NCBI GenBank assembly: GCA_013339765.2
Contig: CM023448.1
Location: 23,574,551 to 23,638,550, forward strand
From: Haemaphysalis longicornis
Lineage: Eukaryota; Arthropoda; Arachnida; Ixodida; Ixodidae
Direction of reading: 5' to 3'
DNA: 64,000 nucleotides
Both the position numbers and the translations under genes were made by a program. The stretch's first letter is position 1; every line of letters starts with the position of its first letter. This document shows positions 56,102 through 64,000 of the stretch, in pieces. Under the pieces are notes generated by a model. That model was not told the origin of the DNA. It worked only from the letters and a program-made list of their open reading frames with translations, and did no database searches.

Positions 56102-56208
56102 CGGACGCCCTGGACCAGGTGCCGGTGATTGTGGCCGACGTGGCAGACGAGGACTCCCTGCTGGCCATGGCTCGGCGCACACGTCTCGTGCTCAACACTG
56201 TGGGACCC
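56102..56208 (+). CDS. SCCPDH: SCCPDH-like oxidoreductase, exon 2
   Basis: The exon follows a GTGTGCAG acceptor and ends at CCC/GTGAGT. With the last base of exon 1 it encodes residues 60-95: DALDQVPVIVADVADED and SLLAMARRTRLVLNTVGP. These are the second half of the Rossmann core: the VIVADVADEDSL strand and the VLNTVGP loop that packs against the cofactor. All 107 nt stay in frame, and the joined phase is 0. The human homologue has the matching CVGPYRF segment split over the next exon, as here. Confidence 0.92.
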
Positions 56209-56639
56209 GTGAGTGGCTCTCCACTTCTGCTATGTAGGGGGGGGGGGAGCATGTTTACGTTTCCTTTTAACGCAGTTGATGTCCGAATGGCCATTGGCAT
56301 TCCGGTCTCTCCTAGGCGTAGCACCCCTGAGATTCATCGCTGCACTGGGTCTCGCCAGAAAGGCATTGGGGTCTCGCATAGTGACTCTGGCATCCACCGT
56401 AATCGTTGCCGATTTTGAAATCGCGCTTCAAAACGAGTCTTTCTGTCATCGGTCGCACGCCTAATTGGCAAAAGGGCAATAATTGAAGTGTGATAGCTAG
56501 CTGTTTTCCAAAACCGTCTCTTCACATTATGGGCCCCACTTGGTAGCTGTGTTTGGGAGCTTGGAGCGGTCAGTGTCTACTGGGAGGTGAACAACCGAGT
56601 TCAGTCTCTCTGTCCTAAAACCTGCGTTCATATTTGCCT

Positions 56640-57455
56640 GCTGCCAGGTCCCAAGGCAACACCGTTTTGCATAGAGACCAAGAAGGAGTAATCAGGGACT
56701 GCCTCACATTAACGAACACCAGCACAGAGGAGGCCGAAACTGGCGCCCTTCTTTTGGCCGTGAGGTATAGAGAATTCCAAGGAAACAGCCTCTGAGCAAT
56801 TATGGACTCCAAGAAAGCCGCACAAAACATTATAAGTGGCCGAATCCACAGAAGGCTCACAAAAATTTTCCCTCTAAATATCACCAAGTTCCAAAACATC
56901 ATTTGGGCACTGGGACATGAGGAGCTTGAGGGTAATGACCGTAATGAGAGAGCAGATCAAGCTGTGCGAGAACTTACTAACCGCTCAGACAGTAGTCCTA
57001 GCTTACTCACCCCTCTCCCCAATACCTTCGGTGAGCGACCCAGCATTCAAAGAAAAGCCAGAGCTCTCTTTCCTCCACCAGCTAAAAGCTTAACAGCTGC
57101 ACAGCATCGGTCTCTCAGACAAATAGAGACGAACACCTTTCCCAACATCCTCAGACTATCGAAGATGTTCCCCGAGAAATTCACAAACGCATGTAATAAG
57201 TGCGGTGAAATATCCACCCTATTTCATGCATCCTGGGGTTGTCGTATTATATGCCCCTCAGTAAACACCAACCCCGAGTTATATGAGCAATGGGAGGCAG
57301 CTCTGGCCAGCTCTGACCCTGGGATTCAGAAGTATCTGATCTTTAGGGCCAAGACTGGGGCAGAGGAAACAGGGGCCCTGGAAGGAGGGAACCTACCCTA
57401 ATTCAGTCAAGACCGTTCATTTCAAATAAACGTCGTTTCATCTCTCTCTGTCGTA
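56640..57455 (+). mobile_element. I-type LINE 3' fragment in SCCPDH intron 2
   Basis: RNase H landmarks TSTEEAETGALLLAV (catalytic E) and IMDSKKAAQNIISGRI (catalytic D) are followed by ALGHEELEGNDRNERADQAV. A 199-codon open stretch (56802-57401) then runs through NACNKCGEISTLFHASWGC and EQWEAALASSDP to the natural C-terminus. The 3' end is AAATAAACGTCG and CATCTCTCTCTG. A TGA before AIMDSK breaks the domain. It is 5' truncated, in sense orientation. Confidence 0.8.
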
Positions 57456-57770
57456 CCTGTGCTACAAGGCTGTTTCGAAGGCCTTTGAACCAATTGTCTG
57501 CTGAGTGGTGCATTGACTATGTATTAGGTAAGGGGGTGTTCAAGTGTCATTTGAAAGTTGCCGTTTAACACAGGCATTACGTAGGCTTGGTTCCAGAAGG
57601 GGCAAATGTGTTGCTTTAGGCCACGTTTTGAATAAATTGAGTTTAATGACTCGTGTAAGGGCACAAACTTGCATATGCGCTCACTTAGCCTGCCAGTGTG
57701 TTCAGACGGGTTCAACGAGTGGACGATTTGGCGGGTGCATTTGTTTACTTTCCCTCTCTCCTGTGTGCAG

Positions 57771-57851
57771 TACCGCTTCTTCGGGCGCCAAGTGGTCAAG
57801 GCCTGTGTGGAGAGTGGGACACACCACATCGATGTCAGCGGAGAGCCTCAG
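57771..57851 (+). CDS. SCCPDH: SCCPDH-like oxidoreductase, exon 3
   Basis: An 81-nt exon of exactly 27 codons lies between a pyrimidine-rich CTGTGTGCAG acceptor and a CAG/GTGAGG donor. It encodes YRFFGRQVVKACVESG and THHIDVSGEPQ. The phrases VVKAC and YxDxSGEPQ are among the most conserved in the family, and the aspartate-serine-glycine turn lies at the cofactor site. The reading frame joins both neighbours without gaps. Confidence 0.95.
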
Positions 57852-58026
57852 GTGAGGCCTTGGCTGTTGGTCGTTGATGGACACACTGGTCTCTCTTCAA
57901 AATTCTAGTGCCTTAGGGAAACTTTCTCAAAGGCAGTGCAGTAGACAAAACACGATGTCTCCCTAATTGTGTGATATTTTGTTCTTGTTTCTAGACAACT
58001 GACCGATGTTGTGTAATGTTGCACTT

Positions 58027-58461
58027 CTAAAGGGGTTGTGAAAACAGAATACAACAGCCACGAAAAGATGCAAGAAATGTTGAAAAACCTTGAAATCTTG
58101 TGCTGCGCGGCGTCAGCAGTAGCACATTTGAGGGCAACCCTGAAAACGCAGTTTGAGTGCATTAACTGCACGTCAGCATGCAAGTGATACAATCGAAGGG
58201 CCCCACTACAAGAGGCCGCACTACAATCGTCTAGCCATGTTTCTCGGCTGTGGCCTCGGTTGGTGGCTGCGATCCGCACCAAGATTCCATAATGTCATAG
58301 AGCCCTTTCTAGAGAGGGGTTGGAGAGTAGCCACTGCTTTCTCTCTTTTCCTCAGTACCGCCATTATACATCTGAAGTTGGGGGGGAAATTGGCCTTATT
58401 CTTACCAGGATGAAGCAGTATTTTGAATGAACCGAGCTTATCTTTTTCAGGTCCCCTTTAG
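58027..58461. mobile_element. Possible MITE with CTAAAGGGG ends
   Basis: CTAAAGGGGTTGTGAAAA at the left is inverted at the right as CAGGTCCCCTTTAG. Only about 9-12 bp match well and no target duplication is visible, so the call is moderate. Confidence 0.45.
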
Positions 58462-58532
58462 CAGTTTGCTTGCATTCACCCCTCTGCAATGCAGCCCCCC
58501 TGGGGAGAAGCCCAGTTCCGCAGCATTTGTAA

Positions 58533-58623
58533 ACATGATGTAAAAACAGCGCGGTAGGACGAAATACACGAGGAAAGGAACCAGACAGGACAACGAGCGC
58601 TAACTATCAATTGAAAATTTTAT
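58533..58623. repeat. Inverted repeat of the Penelope-like element, left arm
   Basis: From ACATGATGTAAAAACAGCG to TTGAAAATTTTATT. Apart from a 2-bp difference near ACAACGAGCGC and a few substitutions, it is the reverse complement of 59021-59109. Confidence 0.9.
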
Positions 58624-59020
58624 TTGACCGGAAAGACGTATATACATAAAAAACATTGCAACGACGCATGCGCTAACATCTGTGCCAAACCAACACTGAT
58701 AGCGAAAAAAAGGGAGAAACTAGTTTGCTCCTTCATAATGTCACCCACAAGCAAGATAAGCCACTTCTTTATTATGTAAAGTAACGGATGCCTTACTAAT
58801 ACACTCGTCACCAAGCCTGTTATATAGAACGCCTCTATATTTTCGCGCTTTAGCTGATTAGAATGACGGAACAGTAAGACCGTTTTTTCAAATTGGGGCT
58901 GACATGAGCGCGTAGGACACGAACGACAGTGATCAGACAAATGAGATGTAGGTGTGCCTTTCAAAGAATTGAAGTGCTCTCTCAAATGCACATTTACACA
59001 ACGGCCCGTTTGGCCAACGT

Positions 59021-59109
59021 AATAAAATTTTCAGTTGATAGTCAGCGCTCGTCCTGTCTGGTTCCTTTCCTCGTGTATTTCGTCCTACCGCGCTGTTTTT
59101 ACATCATGT
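59021..59109. repeat. Inverted repeat of the Penelope-like element, right arm
   Basis: Partner of 58533-58623. Its inner end fuses directly into the GIY-YIG coding sequence on the minus strand. Confidence 0.9.
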
Positions 59110-59248
59110 CGACCTACCAACTCACCCAACTTTCCATCCTGCAGCAGTTGTAAATGTGTGCGAGCATTGCAGAACCGTGGCAAGTGTTATTCCACTCTGC
59201 AGAGTGTGGCATGCCCTACGAGGAAGTCGGTCTCTTTGCCGTTCCCAG

Positions 59249-59379
59249 TACCTGGAGCAGATGATGATCGAGTACTACGACGAGGCGCGCGAGAAGGGCC
59301 TGCTCATCTTGGGTGCCTGCGGCTTCGACAGCATCCCCGCTGAGGTCTGCCTCGCCTACATGCGCCAGAACTTTCAAAG
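59249..59379 (+). CDS. SCCPDH: SCCPDH-like oxidoreductase, exon 4 (last seen)
   Basis: The exon starts after GTTCCCAG and encodes YLEQMMIEYYDEAREKG, LLILGACGFDSIPAEV and CLAYMRQNFQ. The GACGFDSIPAE block is diagnostic of the family. The natural place to leave the exon is AAAG/GCAAGG at 59380, a GC-AG type donor, since no GT donor lies nearby. Reading on gives QGIEVYYYV and a stop at 59410, which does not match the family. In total 165 codons of a roughly 430-residue protein are in the window; later exons were not found to 64000. Confidence 0.88.
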
Positions 59380-59410
59380 GCAAGGCATTGAAGTGTACTA
59401 CTATGTCTGA

Positions 59411-60985
59411 CGCGACAGCAGAGGGGTCGTGCGGGGTGTTGACAGTGGAGATGACAAATAAGCACATGGTACTTGGCCGGAGCTACAGTGAGGGTCTGTG
59501 GTGGCCGGTCGCTACTTTTTGAAAACGAACAGCGCAGGGCACAGGCCTGGGCCTTGAGGGCTACCACTGTGGAATCTGGCCGTGCTAAAGGGTAATCAAT
59601 GTTTTTGTTGTTCAACGTGGAAAACTGGGTGTGTTGGCACATAATCTAGGCAAAACAGTGCAAAAAAAGGCATAGAGAGAGACACACTATAAGGACTGTG
59701 CTGATCAGCGCAGTCCTTGTCATGTCTCTCTCTGTCTGTCTTTTTTTGTGCTGTTTTGCCTTGATTGCTGTTGCTGACAACAGTCGCGATAGGCCATGAG
59801 GGAATGGGTTCCTACTTGTGCTATACTTCAGTGCTGCCTCAGTAGGTGCTACCTTCTCAGTGAGTGCCCACTCTAGCGGGCTGCAATCCTGCTCTTGGGC
59901 AAACAATTTTTTTTGGACAATGAACATGAGAGATTTGGGTGGGCAAGCACTAACAGCGTTGCTGTGTAAAAATAAAATGTGCATGCCCGCAATTCTGCAC
60001 CTTGCTGGTTCAGAATCGCACCACGTGAAAAGAAAGAGTGTGCGGTGCGCCAAAAAATGTGGGCTTAGTCAGCTATGCAAATTCTGTGAACCTGTTTCCA
60101 GCGGTGAGTGGGGAGCTTTCTTGCAGCATTGTTGGATCTGGGCTGCAGTCTGAATCAGCTTGCCTGCTGTATATTGGGAAAGCTTTGGCACGATTGTTGG
60201 TGGGGCCCCTCTCCGTAGTAGCAGCTGTTCTCTGCACAGTCTAGTCCACTTTTAACAATATCCAAGTGCCAAGGAAATTCAATCGTTGTAACCGATAATT
60301 GTTATAAGTGGGTTGCAAAATAACAAAACGAAGCAGAGCTCAAACCATTTAATTTGCATGCAAGCAAGGTTGTACTACTACTTATTTGGAGCAAAAATCC
60401 ATAGTTGGTCAGCTTTGCTTGCTGCACGCGAAGCTGGCACGCATCTTTTCCAAAAGCATCTACAAGTGCTTCACCTAGCTAAGCAAGCGGTCCTTGGCAG
60501 AAAGGCCTTGCGGAGACACTACCTGAGTAGGCTGCTCAATCGTGTCGTCAGAGTTGTCACTGCCACCGCTGTCCGCATCACGTATCCACGCAACGATCGC
60601 CTCTTCAGTGAGGCACTCGGATGTTTCCAAAACATCGGCCCTGATAGTCTCTTCCGCAGAAATACGGAGGCAGTTGAAGAGGCCCCCAGTCAAATTCAAA
60701 GTGGTGCGAATGTGACACCACAAGCGAACGCGCGAGCGGGAGCGGGGTACGATGCCAAATTGGCGGCACCAGTTGGGAACGGGGTTCAGAAGGAAAACTG
60801 CTCCCTCCTCCCTCGCTTTCTCGTGCACGACGCAGTCGACTCACTTTTCAACGGCTGGAACAGGGATGCGAGGCCATCGTAGCTTGCAGTGGATGCCGTT
60901 GGCCGGTGGCAGCTCACATTTTGGTGCTCGCTGTGATGGATTTTGTTTGAAGGGAACAGTGCAAGGACGCGGACGACGGGACGTA
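59411..60985. other. Intron following exon 4; fold-back element and debris
   Basis: Apart from the palindrome at 59649-59760 and a fragment of repeat family F near 60275-60310, the stretch has only unrecognised open frames, the longest 189 codons (60313-60882, +). No later SCCPDH exon is seen. Confidence 0.4.
59649..59760. repeat. 112-bp fold-back palindrome
   Basis: GGCAAAACAGTGCAAAAAAA on the left mirrors TTTTTTTGTGCTGTTTTGCC on the right, then AGAGAGAGACA mirrors TGTCTCTCTCT, and GGACTGTGCTGATC mirrors AGCGCAGTCC at the centre. The arms are about 54 bp with few mismatches and almost no loop. Confidence 0.85.
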
Positions 60986-62235
60986 AAAAAGGCAGTACAA
61001 GGGCTGACTAGCAACTGGGCGTATTTTATTGCGTTCTGCAATATATACGAAAACACAGGCGACATCACACCTTTGCGATCAATCCAAAAAAGGGAAAAGG
61101 AAAAGGACAGGATCATCAAACTGGTGAAAAATGAACAATGCACGCAGCACTGAGGGAAACATTTTGATGCTGCTATCTCCCACTTGCTCCGTCTAAGTAG
61201 TCTCGCTCCTTCTGTAGCAAAGTAAGAACAGGCGCTGACTGACATGTCGCCCCTTTTCCGTATATAATGTAGCTTCAAAAATTTCAGCCCGTGTGTGCGC
61301 TCCCAAGTAGTGCTTCAGACCTTGGTGTTCTCAAAAAGAGGGGGGGTGCACCCACACCTCTTGCAATGGGAAACCAGGTGCTCTCGGTGCCGACGCGTAA
61401 GGCATACAGCGTGCTCCCTCAGGCGCGTCGTTGAGACATCTCCCCGTTTGTCCAACGTACCACTGCACGCAACCTGAGGGGGATCTCGTACACTACGTTG
61501 TCGCGATAGGGAACGAAGCGAAGTGGCATGTTTTATCCCGCAAGGCGCCTTTGTAGTAGGTGTCACGTTGTTGACGACTTTGCACACTCTCCCAATCTTG
61601 TTAGGTGCAGGAAAACACTGTCCTAATTCCCGCCTTCTGGCTAATCTTCTTGAGTCCATGTGACACTTTGTGCACGTAGGGAATGACGCTTATACGCCCA
61701 CGCCTCGTCTCCTGGATCTGCGGCATAGCCTTCGATGTCGTCGAGTTCAGCACACTCTCCGTGACAGTCAGAAGTAACATGCGTGGATACCCTGCGCTAA
61801 GAAGCCTACCGGCTTGTGCCTCCAGGCTCTTGGACATCGTGTGGGGACACGACCGAAGCACCAAATTCTTCAGGGCCGCTGGCACGATGCCTCGCTTGAC
61901 GAGCTTCGTGTGGGCGGGCGAGAAAGGCAGAAAGCCCTGCTGGCTCCTAGGTGCATACGTCCAGCATACATGGCGATCGGAGAAGGTCAGGCTCATGTCC
62001 AAGAATTGAATGGTCCCACGCTTCGGAACTTTCGTGGTGAGCACGAAGAAGTATAGGACGGAGGAGAACCACCGAGAAGGTCCTGCATCTGCACTGGCTC
62101 TGCACCACCGTTCTTTTTGAAGAGGACTAGGGAGTCGTCCACAAACCTGAACGTCTTCACGACGCCTTGCGCTGTTCCTTCAAACGATGTATAGTTGACT
62201 AGCCCAAACCCAAGCCTTACTGGTGATGGATTTAG
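60985..62235 (-). mobile_element. Penelope-like element, RT C-terminus to GIY-YIG
   Basis: Reading the minus strand from 62235: TFRFVDDSLVLFKKNGG (RT catalytic box, here FVDD), GTIQFLDMSLTFSD, SPAHTKLVKRGIVP, VIPYVHKVSHGLKKI, and then a GIY-YIG region VVYEIPL, LREHAVCL and HCKRCGCTPPLFENT. This order, RT followed by GIY-YIG, defines Penelope-like elements. The GQTGR motif reads RWTNGE because of frame changes. The N-terminal part is missing. The AT-rich end near 61020-61070 and 61260-61280 may be the LTR-like part. Confidence 0.8.
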
Positions 62236-62239
62236 GCGT

Positions 62240-62385
62240 TATAACCAATATCACGGAACTGGGGCATTGTAATAAGTGCTTCATTTTACCAGTGAACGTA
62301 TACAAAAGTGGACGGTGCCAGGGTTGTTCAATGTTATATCAGATAAATTGTTATGAACAGTATTGTTATAAGTGGGATCCACTGT
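62240..62385 (+). repeat. Dispersed repeat family F, copy 2
   Basis: GGCATTGTAATAAGTGC, GTGGACGGTGCCAGGGTTG and TGTTATAAGTGGGATCC match the copy at 14620-14770 in order and orientation. Confidence 0.6.
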
Positions 62386-64000
62386 AATTGCAGTGTTTGT
62401 GGGCGCTTAGTGCACGAGCCTGCCACTATGACATAGTGGTTGTTTTGATGCAGTAACTGGAGTCTGGCCACCACCCTTCAACGTGGGTTCATTGTGCGCA
62501 ATCAAAAATCTGCGAGAATTCCCAGAGCAAGCACCAATAGCTTGGCTGAAGTGTGGAGGTGGCAAGCACCTGCACAAAGCAGAAGATGCAGAGGACAGCT
62601 GGAGGTTCATCTTGTGCTGCAGAACAACTAGATAGGACAGCGGCACAGAGGAGACACGCAAGCGCTTGTGTCCTCTCTCTGCCCTTACTCTTAAATCTTC
62701 AAATTGCTCTTAAATCTAGTACACCCACTAGATTGAAGAGTAAAGCGAGCAAGGTGCAGTGAACAGAGAAACAACACAAAGCAGAGCCTAGCCCTGTGAA
62801 ATTGTCCCTGTCGGGGCAAGTGGTTCAAGCCTACGGGTGAAGTCAGTAATAGGGGGAGATGCACGACCTCTGTCGATTTGAGGGGCACTTGAGGGGCACA
62901 GTGACACCAATGAGTTTGTAGAGTGCAACGAACAAGCCCTGAGTGCCTCCGATTGGTCATGGTGCGTGTCAAAAGTCGGAACACAATCGAATCTTGCCCC
63001 AGCATCTGTGAGCATCTGTCAATATCAAGAAGCTGCATTATGGCCCGCATAGAATGGCATAGTAATATATACCAGAGGTACATGTATTAGAGCAAATGTA
63101 TTAGTCTCGTGCCATTATGCATTTTTCTCTTGCTTGTCCTGACTTGCAGCATGCCTTCTTGTGGCGCTGACGGCACAGGCGGCAACAGGGGCAACATCTC
63201 TTGCTTGTTCAGGTTGCTTGAAGCCTTTAGAAAATTCCGCACAAAGATGTTTGCTACTAGCTGTACCTTTGACCTTTTGAGAACAGTGATCACAGTTTTT
63301 GCGGACACAGCTTTTGAGCTTGTTGGCGAGCCTTGCCCAAGTGAAAATGGAACGTTTCTCCACAGCACACAACAATGTGCTCGTCTGGGCCTCTCAGAGT
63401 TAGTACTTGAAACAGCAGGTCAAGTCCAGTCCTGCAGCTTGGATGACCAATTGTAAGCACTGAGAAAGAAATGCACTTGTTCTTTATTGTGCCTGGAACT
63501 TCTGCTGCTGTGTGTGTGGCGTGCGTTTAACACTAGCGGGCGTCTGGGCTTTCCACGACAGTGTTCCCATTGGGTGTTTGAATACCCGTACAGCAAGGCT
63601 CCGAGTTGGGCTAAAGCAGGGTGCATTAATTGTTCGCGATTAAACGGCAGTTCTGGTGGACACAGAACTCGGTAAGCCGTTCTCTTCCATTCACTCGAGC
63701 CTTATGTAGAATGAAAGGGTGCTTCGAGGCTCTCTCACCCAGCGGGGCGGGCAGGCAGCCATTTGGGGAAACCGTGCTGGTGGAGAAGCTATGCCAAGTG
63801 CAGGTGGCCACAGGATATAGCGGGCAACAACCTAAGTTCCGTGTTTTCTTGGCCATGTAGACAAAACACGACCGCGTTCAACTTGCAGAAAGAATTAGTC
63901 TTTGGTGACTTGCTCATGAAGGACGGTTCTCTAATGGAAAAAAACCAAGAAACTTTGAAACAAATTTCTGCTACAAAAGCGGTGGCACTTTCAAACTTGA
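62386..64000. other. Right edge, no gene recognised
   Basis: A 115-codon open frame (63109-63456, +) has no recognised domain; the opposite strand is also open for 93 codons there. The 63630-63860 part is open on both strands, again unrecognised. The region is presumed to be SCCPDH intron because the gene continues. Confidence 0.4.

Larger units (their letters stand above)
58533..59109 (-). mobile_element. Penelope-like element, 3' part, flanked by inverted repeats
   Basis: Between two inverted repeats (58533-58623 and 59021-59109), the minus strand encodes the GIY-YIG nuclease of Penelope-like elements: KFYYVGQTGRCVNVHLREHF, then HCRSCPTRSCQPQFEKT. Catalytic-region residues of the GQTGR motif and the arginine-rich helix are intact. 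The frame is then lost in the C-terminal part. RT is absent. The inverted repeat right at the start of the coding fragment fits the unusual inverted LTR-like pieces described for Penelope elements. Confidence 0.8.

Noticed and set aside
59380..59410. SCCPDH ending at the TGA at 59408-59410
   Set aside because: It would cut the protein to under 180 residues and the last codons do not match the family; a GC-AG splice at 59379 is a better explanation.
60313..60882. 189-codon open frame as a later SCCPDH exon
   Set aside because: The translation does not match the family sequence expected after GACGFDSIPAE, and no splice sites fit.
63109..63456. 115-codon open frame with a hydrophobic start, possible secreted protein
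   Set aside because: The first residues look signal-like, but there is no promoter, no homology I recognise, and the other strand is open too.

Overview
The window is eukaryotic nuclear DNA with small exons, long introns and a dense mix of decayed transposable elements. The repeat content points to a hard tick (Ixodidae): tRNA-headed SINEs, I-type LINEs with an RNase H domain and a CT-rich 3' tail, RTE LINEs ending in GTT/GAT microsatellites, Penelope-like elements, and MITEs. The organism call is inferred from recognised families, not from a search.

Two host genes are supported, both on the + strand. The left one (1424-17679) is the 3' part of an alpha-1,4-galactosyltransferase of the A4GALT/Gb3 synthase family. 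It has four exons, 780 nt in one continuous frame, with a DXD motif and a poly(A) signal; its 5' exons are not seen. The right one (43700 to beyond 59379) is the 5' part of a saccharopine dehydrogenase-like oxidoreductase (SCCPDH family). Four exons encode the Rossmann N-terminus, behind a CpG-rich promoter with a CRE-like inverted repeat and a TATA-like box. Its later exons are not seen, so it probably runs off the right edge.

The rest is layered transposon sequence. In order: MITEs at 4.1-4.5 kb; an almost full-length but broken I-type LINE at 6.2-11.0 kb holding a nested LINE 3' end and a 144-bp repeat that recurs beside A4GALT exon 2; hAT and TA-flanked MITEs in A4GALT intron 3; and a 4.7-kb Mutator-like transposon at 17.9-22.6 kb with about 130-bp terminal inverted repeats, carrying a two-exon ZSWIM1/3-like transposase gene with a C-terminal PHD-like finger. 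RTE, I-type and other LINE fragments follow at 22.7-28.0 kb.

A Ty3/gypsy retrotransposon (29.6-35.9 kb, one 3' LTR found) is interrupted by a 2.3-kb DNA transposon; removing it restores the pol frame exactly. Further right are an endonuclease fragment (36.9 kb), a textbook hAT MITE with a perfect 8-bp target duplication (38.5-39.0 kb), and a diverged duplicated block (39.6-40.5 and 41.8-42.9 kb). The SCCPDH introns hold an RTE LINE fragment, a tRNA-headed SINE with an inverted partner, an I-type LINE tail, two Penelope-like fragments, fold-back palindromes and other repeats. No rRNA gene, CRISPR array or bacterial operon was seen. Nothing shows the repeats acting together; the coherent units are the two genes and the Mutator-like element.
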